Shown here: one piece after another, positions 34,095-43,827 of the stretch | Position numbering within the stretch: the first letter of the stretch is position 1 | Layout: each line of letters opens with the position of its first letter | Assembly: GCA_001898405.1 (NCBI GenBank) | Contig: MKTW01000011.1 | Span: forward strand, 440,801 to 504,800 | DNA: 64,000 bases | Source: Sphingobacteriales bacterium 44-61 | Lineage (GTDB): Bacteria; Bacteroidota; Bacteroidia; Chitinophagales; Chitinophagaceae | Direction: 5' to 3' | Translations under genes and position numbers: made by a program | The notes under the pieces: model-generated | The model's database searches: none | What the model was told of the DNA's origin: nothing | The model's input: only the letters and a program-made list of their open reading frames with translations

Positions 34095-35480
34095 ATGTTC
34101 ATCAGCTATCGCTGCACTAGTGCGTTTGCGCTATTGCTGTCTCTTTGCCTGTCTGCTAAAGGACAGGTAAAAAGCCTTCCCCTTAAAGATCTTTTATCCG
34201 CCGTCAGTCATTACTCTCCTTCCTTGCAAACAGATTCTGTTGCCATCACTATCAGGGAGGCGCAGGAAGTGGCAACAAAAGCCGGCCGGCTTCCATCGCT
34301 TCGCCTGAATTACCAGGTAGATGCAGGGACAAACAATAATTTGCCGGGAGGATATTTTGCTAACGGCATTGTACCCGGAAATTCGAGAGTGAGGGTAGAA
34401 GGGAATGCCAGCGCTGCCCTTGGCGATCTGGGTATCGCAGGGTTTGACTGGGAGGTTTATAATTTTGGAAAGTTCGATGCAGAAAAGAAGGCAGCCCATG
34501 CTGATGTTGAAGTAGAGCGTGCAAGATTTGCCAGAAGCAAATATGAGATGCAGGCATATACTATCAGCAATTATCTCCAATTGTTAAGATTGCAGAATCT
34601 TCTCAATATTCAATCACTGAATATCGATCGCAATAAAGAGATCCGGCAATCTATCCAATCGCTGGCAAGAAGCGGTATTATCGCGGGAGTTGATACCAGC
34701 ATTGCAGAAGCGGAACTATCCAAATCAAGATTGAATTACCTGGAGCTTACCAGCCAGTTCAGGCAGGTACAATTATCACTATCGGCTATCAGCGGCCTGA
34801 GGCCGGATGAAATACAGCCAGATACCAGTTTTGCAGCGCAACTGGCACAGTATTATACTGATGGTCAACTGCAGGAACTGGATACATTGGCCCACCCTGC
34901 CATTAATTTTTACCGGTCTGCCTATAATAACAGCCTGGTCAGGGAAGAATTGATCAGGAAAACCTATAACCCCAAAGTATCTGTACAGGCTGCATTATGG
35001 GCTCGCGGCTCCAGCATCAGCGCTGCAGATGAATTCAGGGACCTCTCTAAAGGACTTGGTTTTGAAAGAGGCAATTACCTGGTCGGCGTTGGGGTTACCT
35101 ACAATATTTTTGATGCGAAAAGAAAAAGACTGCAATTAAATACACAGAAGGCCAATACAAATTATGTAGCTAAAGAGCTGGAAGAGCAAACTTCTTTACT
35201 GAGCCTAAGCATAGAACAAGCTAATGCAGCATTGCAGATAGCACAGGAGCGGTTGCAGGAAATACCGCATCAACTGGAAGCAGCACAGGCAGCTTACCGG
35301 CAAAAGCTTTCACTTTATAAAAATGGCCTTACCAATATCGTAGACCTCAATGCTGCATTAAGCATCCTTTACCGTGCTGAAACGGATTTTACAAATGCCA
35401 ACTACAGCTATTGCAAAGCGCTGCTTCAAAAAGCAGTGAATGAAAACCAGGTGGATGCTCTTTTAAATGCATTAAAATAA
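34095..35480 (+). CDS. TolC family outer-membrane efflux protein
   Basis: A 461-residue outer-membrane factor with a signal peptide (cleavage near SAKGQ). It shows the repeated long-helix pattern of the TolC/OEP family: two halves with heptad-rich segments such as FDAEKKAAHADVEVERARF and SLSIEQANAALQIAQERLQEI, and a central YNIFDAKRKR beta turn. It would form the outer-membrane channel of the tripartite pump with the next two genes; the RND gene starts only 7 bp downstream. Confidence 0.9.
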   Translation: MFISYRCTSAFALLLSLCLSAKGQVKSLPLKDLLSAVSHYSPSLQTDSVAITIREAQEVATKAGRLPSLRLNYQVDAGTNNNLPGGYFANGIVPGNSRVRVEGNASAALGDLGIAGFDWEVYNFGKFDAEKKAAHADVEVERARFARSKYEMQAYTISNYLQLLRLQNLLNIQSLNIDRNKEIRQSIQSLARSGIIAGVDTSIAEAELSKSRLNYLELTSQFRQVQLSLSAISGLRPDEIQPDTSFAAQLAQYYTDGQLQELDTLAHPAINFYRSAYNNSLVREELIRKTYNPKVSVQAALWARGSSISAADEFRDLSKGLGFERGNYLVGVGVTYNIFDAKRKRLQLNTQKANTNYVAKELEEQTSLLSLSIEQANAALQIAQERLQEIPHQLEAAQAAYRQKLSLYKNGLTNIVDLNAALSILYRAETDFTNANYSYCKALLQKAVNENQVDALLNALK

Positions 35481-35487
35481 GATAAAC

Positions 35488-38400
35488 ATGTCATTAGTCT
35501 CATCGGCCCTGAAAAGACCTATTGCTACAATGGTTATCACAGGCAGCCTTTTATTGTTTTCCGTACTGACCGCATTGAAAATACCGATAGATATTTTCCC
35601 CAAATTGAACCTGCCTACTATTTATGTTATCGAATCTTATGGAGGCATGTCTGCCCAGCAAATGGAGGGATTCTTCTCTACAAGGTTGCAGGACCAGTTC
35701 CTGTATGTAAATGGTATAAAAAATATTACTGCCAAAAATATACAGGGGCTGACCATGCTTAAGTTGAGTTTCTATGAAAATACAGATATGGCAGAAGCAT
35801 CTGCGCAAGTGGCTTTGCAGGTCAACAGGGCAATGAAATTCTTTCCACCGGGTGCTTTGCCGCCCCAGGTGGTAAGGTTCGACGCATCATCGCTGCCGGT
35901 TGGTCAATTGGTGATCTCCGGGAAGTCCCGCAGTCTTAAAGAAATATATGACCTGGCTGCTACCCGGGTGCGGCCTGCATTTGCCTCCATTCCCGGGCTT
36001 TCCGCACCTCCTCCGTTTGGTGCCAATTCAAGGGCGATCACGATCAATGTTGATCCGAATAAACTGAGAAGTTATAATCTTACTGCTGATGAAGTGGTGA
36101 GTGCATTGGCAAAATTCAATGTGATGTCGCCGTCAGGAAACCTGCGCCTGGACAATTCAATGTACCTGACAACGATCAATACCCTGATAAAAGATGTGGA
36201 TGGTTTTGGTGATATACCTGTTGTGTCGAAGAATGGTGTGCCTGTATTGATCAAGGATATTGCAAGGGTTGCGGATGCGGCTGATATCACGGTTGATTAT
36301 GCATTGATAAATGGTAAGCGTTCAATATATATTCCCGTTGTAAAAACAGCAGATGCTTCTACCTGGGAGGTTGTTAAGAGCCTGAAGAAAAAATTACCGG
36401 AAATGCAGGGCCTGCTGCCGGATGATGTAAACCTTACCTATGAGTTTGATCAGTCTGTGTTTGTAGTTAACGCAGTTAAAAGCCTTATTTCTGAAGGCCT
36501 GCTGGGCGCCTTGCTTACCGGGCTGATGGTATTGTTATTCCTGCGCGACCTGCGCAGCAGCCTTATTGTGATCATCACCATTCCTGTATCCATTCTTATT
36601 GGCTTATTGCTGCTTGGCCTGTTCGGGCAAACGATCAATATTATGACGCTTAGCGGACTTGCCCTGGCAATTGGCATCCTGGTTGATCAGTCGACTGTAA
36701 CGATTGAAAACATACACCAGCATCTCGAAATGGGAAAGAACAAGCGGCTGGCTATTTTCGATGCGTGCAGAGAAGTCGCTTTTCCGCTCTTGCTGATCCT
36801 GTTGTGTATCCTCGCCGTTTTTGCTCCATCTTTCCTGATGACAGGTGTTCCTAAAGCTATGTTCCTGCCGCTTTCCTTATCGATCGGGTTTACGATGATC
36901 GTTTCCTATATCGCTGCGCTCACGATTGTTCCGATACTTTCCAACTGGATGATCAAAGCAGATAAATACCAGTATCATCATGGCGCACTGCATGCTCATG
37001 CAGGACAGGCACTGGACCCGGCAGAAGTAAAACAGGTGAACAAGCATTTGAAGGAAGAATTAAAAGAGCCGGGTAAAAACGATTTTTTTGAGAGGATTAA
37101 AATAGGTTACATGAATGTTCTTCAAAAGAACATGCCCAGGAAAAAGTGGATACTGCCGCTCTACTTTATAATTGCTGTTGGATTGGCGGCTGCCTGCTTT
37201 TTATCCATAGGCAAGGACATGATGCCAAAGATCAATAACGGGCAATTCCAGGTACGGATCAAAGAACCGGATGGAACAAGGCTTGAACGGACAGAGGATA
37301 AAGTGAGACAGGTGCTTAAAATAATTGATACCACCGTCAATCATAATGTATCCATAAGCTCTACGTATGTGGGACTGATACCAAGCAGTTATGGATCGAG
37401 CAACCTCTATATCTTCAATACCGGCACGCATGAAGCCGTGATACAGGTCAATCTGAACCGCGATTATCATGTAAATACGGACGAACTGAAAGAAGCATTA
37501 CGTAAAAATATCAGTCATAGCCTGCCGGGGCTTCGCATTAGTTTTGAACCGATCGATCTTACAGAAAAGATCATGAGCCAGGGGGCTTCCACGCCGATTG
37601 AAGTGCGTGTGGCTGGCAAGGATATCAAAGAAATTGAAGATTATGCCCACAAGGTGGTGACAAAGTTCAGCGCTATTCCGTTTTTACGGGATGTTCAGAT
37701 CGCACAGCCGTTGAAGTTCCCGGTTGTTACCATCAGTATTGACCGTATTAAAGCTGCCCAGTTAGGATTGAATGTTCAGGATATTGCCCGGTCGGTTACA
37801 GCCAGCACTTCATCGAGCCGGTTTACTGAAAAGAACCAGTGGCTGGATGAAACGAAAGCATATACCTACCAGGTGCAGGTACAGGTACCGGAATATGTAA
37901 TGAATACGATGGATGAACTCCGGGAAATCCCTTTGGTGAAGGGGCAGTCAAGCCCTGTTTTGGGTGATATTGCCACTTTTAATACCAGTTATGTTCCGGG
38001 TGAATATGACCGCAGCGGCCCAAGGCGGTTTTTGACGGTGAGTGCCAATATTCATAAGAAAGACCTGGGCGCCGCCACCACTGCAATAGAACATGCATTA
38101 AAAGACCTGGATGCGCCACCCAAAGGAATGAAGGTGGAGATCAAAGGAATGTCCAGCCTGTTGATTGAAACGCTGAGCAGTTTGCAAACAGGATTATTAT
38201 TTGCGATACTGGTGATGTTTCTTTTACTGGCGGCCAATTATCAATCATTCAAGCTTTCACTTACGGTATTGTCAACGGTCCCTGCCGTGATAGCAGGCTC
38301 CCTGATCCTGTTGCTTGCTACGGGTTCCACGCTCAATCTTCAATCGTATATGGGCATGATCATGTCTGCCGGTGTATCGGTTGCCAATGCCATCCTGATC

Positions 38401-38718
38401 GTAACGAATGCAGAAAGCCTGCGGTTGAATTACCGGGATGCTACAAAAGCTTCGGTGATGAGTGCTTCTATAAGGTTGCGGCCCATCCTGATGACAAGCT
38501 TTGCCATGATCGCCGGCATGGTACCCATGGCTTTGGGGATGGGAGAGGCAGGCGAGCAATCAGCGCCGCTTGGGCGGGCAGTGATCGGCGGACTTGCAGC
38601 TTCCACGCTGGCTGCATTGTTCATATTGCCTCATGTATTTGCATGGACCCAACGCAAGGCGAAGCTTCATACTGTTTCCCTTTTGCCCGATGAAAACGAA
38701 AAAGAACTTTCCAACTGA
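35488..38718 (+). CDS. RND family efflux transporter permease
   Basis: A 1076-residue inner-membrane pump with the internal duplication and 12-helix layout of AcrB/CusA-type transporters. TM4 reads GILVDQSTVTIENI: Asp400 is kept, but the second acidic residue seen in many hydrophobe pumps (DD) is Gln401. The later half has GVSVANAILIVTNAES. A His-rich stretch (YQYHHGALHAHAGQ, about residues 495-508) lies in the loop before the second half. Substrate is unclear: the family includes drug and metal pumps, and neither the methionine pairs of CusA nor clear drug-pocket marks can be judged here. It is part of the TolC-RND-adaptor operon. Confidence 0.9.
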   Translation: MSLVSSALKRPIATMVITGSLLLFSVLTALKIPIDIFPKLNLPTIYVIESYGGMSAQQMEGFFSTRLQDQFLYVNGIKNITAKNIQGLTMLKLSFYENTDMAEASAQVALQVNRAMKFFPPGALPPQVVRFDASSLPVGQLVISGKSRSLKEIYDLAATRVRPAFASIPGLSAPPPFGANSRAITINVDPNKLRSYNLTADEVVSALAKFNVMSPSGNLRLDNSMYLTTINTLIKDVDGFGDIPVVSKNGVPVLIKDIARVADAADITVDYALINGKRSIYIPVVKTADASTWEVVKSLKKKLPEMQGLLPDDVNLTYEFDQSVFVVNAVKSLISEGLLGALLTGLMVLLFLRDLRSSLIVIITIPVSILIGLLLLGLFGQTINIMTLSGLALAIGILVDQSTVTIENIHQHLEMGKNKRLAIFDACREVAFPLLLILLCILAVFAPSFLMTGVPKAMFLPLSLSIGFTMIVSYIAALTIVPILSNWMIKADKYQYHHGALHAHAGQALDPAEVKQVNKHLKEELKEPGKNDFFERIKIGYMNVLQKNMPRKKWILPLYFIIAVGLAAACFLSIGKDMMPKINNGQFQVRIKEPDGTRLERTEDKVRQVLKIIDTTVNHNVSISSTYVGLIPSSYGSSNLYIFNTGTHEAVIQVNLNRDYHVNTDELKEALRKNISHSLPGLRISFEPIDLTEKIMSQGASTPIEVRVAGKDIKEIEDYAHKVVTKFSAIPFLRDVQIAQPLKFPVVTISIDRIKAAQLGLNVQDIARSVTASTSSSRFTEKNQWLDETKAYTYQVQVQVPEYVMNTMDELREIPLVKGQSSPVLGDIATFNTSYVPGEYDRSGPRRFLTVSANIHKKDLGAATTAIEHALKDLDAPPKGMKVEIKGMSSLLIETLSSLQTGLLFAILVMFLLLAANYQSFKLSLTVLSTVPAVIAGSLILLLATGSTLNLQSYMGMIMSAGVSVANAILIVTNAESLRLNYRDATKASVMSASIRLRPILMTSFAMIAGMVPMALGMGEAGEQSAPLGRAVIGGLAASTLAALFILPHVFAWTQRKAKLHTVSLLPDENEKELSN

Positions 38719-38735
38719 TCAATAAAAAGCATATC

Positions 38736-39824
38736 ATGAAATATATCGTTTTATTTATTGCTGCCTCCGTTATACTGCTCTCTGCTTGCAATAATGATCA
38801 AAAGCCAGTAGAGCTTTCCAAAAAAGCAACCGCTTCCAGCGAGAGCAAGTATGAGATCGGTAAAGTGGTAGAGCAGCCACTGGCCAGTTATGTAAGATTG
38901 CCTGGTCAGCTTAAGCCGTTTGAAGAAGTCAATATTTATGGTAAAGTAAATGGGTTTGTGAAGGATGTTTTAGTGGATAGGGGTACGGTAGTAAGAAAAG
39001 GACAGGTGCTGGTAACGCTGGAAGCGCCGGAATTACGCTCACAGCTGCAATCCGCCATGTCAAAATTTGTGCATGCGCAGGAGAATGCAGCGGCCAGCAA
39101 AGAAAAGTACAGGAGGCTGAAAGAAGCAGCAAAGGAGGCTGGGGCAGTAGCGCCGCTGGACCTGGATATCGCCCTGTCACGCATGAAAGCTGATGACGCT
39201 ATCGTGATGTCTGAAAAGTCGAATGTTGAATCCATGAGCAATATCGAGAGCTATCTTACAATCACGGCCCCATTCAATGGTGTGATCGTGCAAAGAAATG
39301 TTTCATCCGGTGCCCTGGTAGGGCCTGGAAGTAAATCAAATGATCAACCGATGCTGGTGTTGCAATACCTGGAGAAACTAAGACTGGAGGTTTATATACC
39401 GGAAGCATACGTAGATAAAGTGGATTTGAGGAGCCCGGTATTATTTGTCTTTACGGCAATTCCAGGCCGTGAACATAAGGCAACGATCAGCCGGTCTGCC
39501 AATACGCTGACGAATATGCGGTCGGAAGCTATCGAGATCGATATCAGCAATAAGGATCAGCAATTGAAGCCGGGGATGTATGCTGAAGTGAAAATTCCCT
39601 TACTGTCTGAATCAAAATCACTACTTATTCCCAACAACGCAATAGTGCGGTCAACTGAACGTCAGTATGTGATTGCCATCAGGAATGGTAAAGCAAAATT
39701 TGTTGTTATCCAGGAAGGGCTTCGTGCAAAAGATTCTACTGAGGTGTTTGGCGAACTGGCAGATGGAGATGAAGTGCTGTTGCACGCGACTGATGAAATA
39801 AAGGAAGGTACAGAGATCAAATAA
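38736..39824 (+). CDS. RND efflux periplasmic adaptor (lipoprotein)
   Basis: A 362-residue membrane-fusion protein. The N-terminus ends in LLSAC, a lipobox, so it is anchored by lipid. The lipoyl/hairpin halves are visible as VNIYGKVNGFVKDVLVDRGTVV and YLTITAPFNGVIVQRNVSSGALV, with a coiled-coil region between (residues about 95-150). It connects the RND pump with the TolC-type channel. The gene is 17 bp after the pump gene. Confidence 0.9.
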   Translation: MKYIVLFIAASVILLSACNNDQKPVELSKKATASSESKYEIGKVVEQPLASYVRLPGQLKPFEEVNIYGKVNGFVKDVLVDRGTVVRKGQVLVTLEAPELRSQLQSAMSKFVHAQENAAASKEKYRRLKEAAKEAGAVAPLDLDIALSRMKADDAIVMSEKSNVESMSNIESYLTITAPFNGVIVQRNVSSGALVGPGSKSNDQPMLVLQYLEKLRLEVYIPEAYVDKVDLRSPVLFVFTAIPGREHKATISRSANTLTNMRSEAIEIDISNKDQQLKPGMYAEVKIPLLSESKSLLIPNNAIVRSTERQYVIAIRNGKAKFVVIQEGLRAKDSTEVFGELADGDEVLLHATDEIKEGTEIK

Positions 39825-39876
39825 TAATAGCTGACCGGAGTATCCACCAGTCAGCATTACAGTTAAATAGTCAGAT

Positions 39877-40416
39877 ATGAAAAGTGTTTTAATTATTACG
39901 CTGGTATTAATATGCTCTGCATCATATGCGCAGGATAATAAACCGGCGTTCCCGGATAATGGCGTTTACCTGAAAGATTCAGATTATGTGCTGCACAAGA
40001 TTACAAGCGGGTTTAACAGGGAAAAACGATATAAATTGATTGATAATAAGCGGGATTATCTTATTGTAAAAAGAGATACCATGGAACAGAAGTTCTTTTT
40101 GGATGATATATGGGGGTACCGCAAGAATGGTATAGACTGGAGGGTATGCAATGGTGAATGTTACCAGGTAGACTATACCGGTAAAGTATGTATTTATGAA
40201 ATCCCTGGTAATGGAGTTGGAGAAGGAACCCGCACGTTTTATTATTTCAGCTCCACCTTGTCAAGTCCTGTTCATGATGTTACGAAGAAAAATTTAATAA
40301 ATGCGTTTCATGATAATATCTCCTTTGTAAACAGAATCAGGCAGATGCCTTTAACAAGGTCGATCTTTAAAAGGAATAAAAGAACAGGACATTTTGTTTT
40401 TGTGGAATGGTTATGA
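39877..40416 (+). CDS. Secreted protein of unknown function
   Basis: A 179-residue protein with a clear signal peptide (MKSVLIITLVLICSASYAQ). The mature part is beta-rich with no recognised domain; two cysteines (VCNGECYQ) may form a disulphide. It lies 52 bp downstream of the efflux adaptor on the same strand, so read-through from that operon is possible, but no functional link is visible. Confidence 0.65.
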   Translation: MKSVLIITLVLICSASYAQDNKPAFPDNGVYLKDSDYVLHKITSGFNREKRYKLIDNKRDYLIVKRDTMEQKFFLDDIWGYRKNGIDWRVCNGECYQVDYTGKVCIYEIPGNGVGEGTRTFYYFSSTLSSPVHDVTKKNLINAFHDNISFVNRIRQMPLTRSIFKRNKRTGHFVFVEWL

Positions 40417-40662
40417 TCTTTCCGGCTCACCTTAGCCGATTAACATAATGAGCGTAACATGCTTCCCTGGAAATAAGCAGTATTGATTTTAGATAAAATC
40501 AGTCTGCAATCAGTTAAAATATGTAAAGCAGGTGTGAAGTCTAAAAATGTAATTTTAATTAGTCAATTAGACAATTATTATTGATGCATTAATAATCCGG
40601 GATAATATTGATTGTTCTGCATTATATGCCTCTACATTATTAACTACCTAATCAAACTGCTT

Positions 40663-43600
40663 ATGCGACTACCATTGTCAAAATGGAAGGGTGGCACTCT
40701 ATTGCTTTGCCTGAACCTCTTTATGCGGAAATTCTCCGTCTGTTTCCTGCTGATTTTTTCATTTCTGTTACAGATCAATGCCCAATCACAACCTGCCCAG
40801 TTGAAGATCACCGGCCAGGTGAGTGCTGATGACGGCAAACCCATGCAGGGCGTAACTGTGCAACTGAAAGAAAGCTTTATCAGCACCATCACCAATGCAG
40901 AAGGAAGCTTCACTATTATGGTGCCTGTAAAGAACAGCGGTATCCTGGTCTTTACTAATGTAGGATATGCTGATAAGGAAGTTAACATTAACAGTTCCAC
41001 AGCAGCATTGAATATCCGGTTGAGTACGGTTGATAAATCGCTGGATGAAGTAATTGTTGTTGGTTATGGAAAACAGAAAAAGGCTACGCTTACCGGTTCT
41101 GTTACCCAGATCAATACCGATGAGATAAAGCAAAGCAGCTCTGTAAATATTTCCAATTCACTTGCCGGTCGCATGCCGGGCGTTATTGCCAACAACAGGA
41201 GTGGGGAACCGGGTGCAGACGGTTCCTCCATTTTGATCAGGGGTGCCGGAACCACAGGAAATGCCAGTCCCTTATTCGTTATTGATGGTGTGGCCAACCG
41301 GAGCGGTTTTGAAAGATTAAACCCTAATGATATTGAAAGCATCAGTATACTGAAAGATGCTTCTGCTGCTATCTATGGAGCGCAGGCTGCCAATGGCGTT
41401 ATACTCGTTACCACAAAAAGAGGTAAAAGCGGTAAACCTACCATCAACTATGATGCAAATTTTGGCTTATCGCAACCTACCCGTGTTCCTAAACTGGTAA
41501 GCTCCTATGAATACGCTCTTTTCAGAAATGAGAAAGATGCGCGTCAGAATGCCGGCTCTCCTACATTTTCACCGGAGCAGATCCAAAAATATAAAGACGG
41601 ATCCGATCCGCTTAACTATCCCAATACTGACTGGTATGATGAAGTGCTGAAACCCCTAACTCCTCAAACCCAGCATTCGCTTTCTGTTTCCGGTGGTTCA
41701 GACAGGGTAAAATATTTTATGTCGGGCGGATACACTTACCAGGATGCGTTTTACAGGAAATCGGCTACCAACTACAGGCAGTATAACCTCCGCATGAATA
41801 TAGATGCGCAGGTTACCAAGCTGCTCAAACTGTCGCTTGATGTTGTTGGCCGCAACGAATACCGGAAATATGCACCAGCCGGTTCGGATTATATATTCCT
41901 TTCCATACTGGGCAGCTATCCGGGCCTTTCACCTTTTTATCCTAATGGATTGCCTGTGGCCGGTATTGAAGGCCCTAACCCCCTGCAACTGGCACAAGGC
42001 TATGATGGATACAGGAAAGCAGTTAATAATTCCATACAGACCTTAGCTTCTTTTGAACTTAAACTTCCTTTTATTACCCAGGGATTGTCATTGTCCGGTT
42101 TTGCTGCACATGATTTTGCATTCTATAATGGCAAATCATTCTCAAAACCTTTCGACCTGTACAGATATGACAGCACCAATAAAGAATATAATAATGTAAG
42201 TGATATATTGCTTAGTGATCCTTCCATTTCACAGAATTACGGAAGCAGTTTGCTGAAAACTTATCACCTGAAGCTGAACTATGAAAAACGCTTTGGCGAT
42301 CACCGCATCAATACATTTGTAGCCGTAGAGCAAAGCGATTATTATAATGAAGGCATCAATGCTTCCCGCTCCAGCCTGGTGAGCAGCCAGATCGATCAAT
42401 TGTTTGCATTTACCAATGATGCTACCAGGAATACTAATGGAAGTGATGCTGATCAGAATGCCCGCCGTAATTTCTTTGGCAGGGTCAATTATAGTTATAA
42501 AGACAAATATCTTGCTGAATTCGTATTCAGGAGAGACGGCTCTTTCAACTTCCCTCCCGGCAAGCAATATGGCAACTTCCCTGGCATTTCAATGGGCTGG
42601 GTGGCATCTGAAGAAGAGTTCATTAAAAAAGCATTGCCCTTTGTCAGCTTCCTGAAGCTGCGCGGCTCTTACAGCCAGCTGGGCAATGACCGGATCGCTC
42701 AATACCAGTACCTTGCCCGTTATACAGTAGCAGATCCGTTTGCTTACCAAACTTATTTCCTGGGAAATGATGATAACCCTGTTTATGCTCCCGGTTTAAT
42801 GCCCGGTGTGGCTCCAAACCCTGATGTGACCTGGGAAGTAGAGAAGATGAAGAATATTGCACTGGAAGCTTCCATACTGAAAGGTAAACTTGATTTCAGC
42901 GTGGAATACTATACAGCCCGCAGGGACAAGCTGCTTGCACCACGCAATGCTTCCATCCCGGCTACCGCAGGCCTGATCCTGCCTGATGAAAATATCGGGC
43001 GTGTGGACCGTCATGGTATTGAACTTACCCTCGGTCATAAAGGATCGATCGGAAAGGATTTCACGTACTATGTTTCCGGCAACTTCACCAAAACACGCAG
43101 CACGATTGAATTTATTGATGAATCACCTAACGTAAAAGAATGGCAAAAACGCCAGGGCTATCAACTGGGTTCCTGGTTGGTATATAAAACCGATGGGATC
43201 TTCAATACACAGGAAGAGCTGGACCGGGAAGCCGCCAAATTACCTGGCAGCAAGGTCGGCGATATCAAATACATTGACTACAACAATGACGGGGTGATCA
43301 ATGCGAATGATCAGGTCCGGATCTATGAATCACCCGTGCCATTGATCGTTTATGGTTTCAGAATGGGTGCCGACTACAAAGGATTGTCATTAAACCTGCT
43401 GTGGCAGGGACAGGCAAAAGCCAAACAGGTTATCCTTCCGCAAGCCAATAACGGTGAGTTCATTCCTCCCAAATGGTTGTATGATGGCCGTTGGACAGCC
43501 GATAACCCCGATGCAACACTGCCTGGTTCGTTCGACAGAACCTACGGCATCAATAACAGGGCTTCTGATTTCTGGCTGCAGGATATGTCTTTCCTGAAAT

Positions 43601-43803
43601 TAAAATCTGCAGAACTGGCTTATACATTTAATTCTCCAGGACTAAAGAATATGGGTATCACCAATCTCCGTGTTTATCTCAATGGATTCAATTTGTTCAG
43701 CATTGATAAAGTGAAACACTATGATCCCGAAACCGTGGCATATACCGGGGCGTATTATCCGCAAACCCGTATTTACACGATCGGCCTCAACCTTGGTTTT
43801 TAA
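40663..43803 (+). CDS. SusC/RagA family TonB-dependent outer-membrane receptor
   Basis: An outer-membrane nutrient importer of about 1046 residues. After the signal peptide comes a carboxypeptidase-regulatory-like domain (ITGQVSADDGKPMQGVTVQL). Then follow the TonB-linked region (VIVVGYGKQKKATLTGSV), the plug and a large beta barrel ending in aromatic residues (IYTIGLNLGF). Starts at 40663 and 40723 are both possible; the latter gives a tighter signal peptide (MRKFSVCFLLIFSFLLQINAQ). It forms a pair with the SusD gene 24 bp downstream. The ligand is not known; the neighbouring metalloprotease and hydroxyproline operon suggest a peptide or glycopeptide. Confidence 0.95.
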   Translation: MRLPLSKWKGGTLLLCLNLFMRKFSVCFLLIFSFLLQINAQSQPAQLKITGQVSADDGKPMQGVTVQLKESFISTITNAEGSFTIMVPVKNSGILVFTNVGYADKEVNINSSTAALNIRLSTVDKSLDEVIVVGYGKQKKATLTGSVTQINTDEIKQSSSVNISNSLAGRMPGVIANNRSGEPGADGSSILIRGAGTTGNASPLFVIDGVANRSGFERLNPNDIESISILKDASAAIYGAQAANGVILVTTKRGKSGKPTINYDANFGLSQPTRVPKLVSSYEYALFRNEKDARQNAGSPTFSPEQIQKYKDGSDPLNYPNTDWYDEVLKPLTPQTQHSLSVSGGSDRVKYFMSGGYTYQDAFYRKSATNYRQYNLRMNIDAQVTKLLKLSLDVVGRNEYRKYAPAGSDYIFLSILGSYPGLSPFYPNGLPVAGIEGPNPLQLAQGYDGYRKAVNNSIQTLASFELKLPFITQGLSLSGFAAHDFAFYNGKSFSKPFDLYRYDSTNKEYNNVSDILLSDPSISQNYGSSLLKTYHLKLNYEKRFGDHRINTFVAVEQSDYYNEGINASRSSLVSSQIDQLFAFTNDATRNTNGSDADQNARRNFFGRVNYSYKDKYLAEFVFRRDGSFNFPPGKQYGNFPGISMGWVASEEEFIKKALPFVSFLKLRGSYSQLGNDRIAQYQYLARYTVADPFAYQTYFLGNDDNPVYAPGLMPGVAPNPDVTWEVEKMKNIALEASILKGKLDFSVEYYTARRDKLLAPRNASIPATAGLILPDENIGRVDRHGIELTLGHKGSIGKDFTYYVSGNFTKTRSTIEFIDESPNVKEWQKRQGYQLGSWLVYKTDGIFNTQEELDREAAKLPGSKVGDIKYIDYNNDGVINANDQVRIYESPVPLIVYGFRMGADYKGLSLNLLWQGQAKAKQVILPQANNGEFIPPKWLYDGRWTADNPDATLPGSFDRTYGINNRASDFWLQDMSFLKLKSAELAYTFNSPGLKNMGITNLRVYLNGFNLFSIDKVKHYDPETVAYTGAYYPQTRIYTIGLNLGF

Positions 43804-43827
43804 TTGAACAACCCTTAAAAAAATTGT

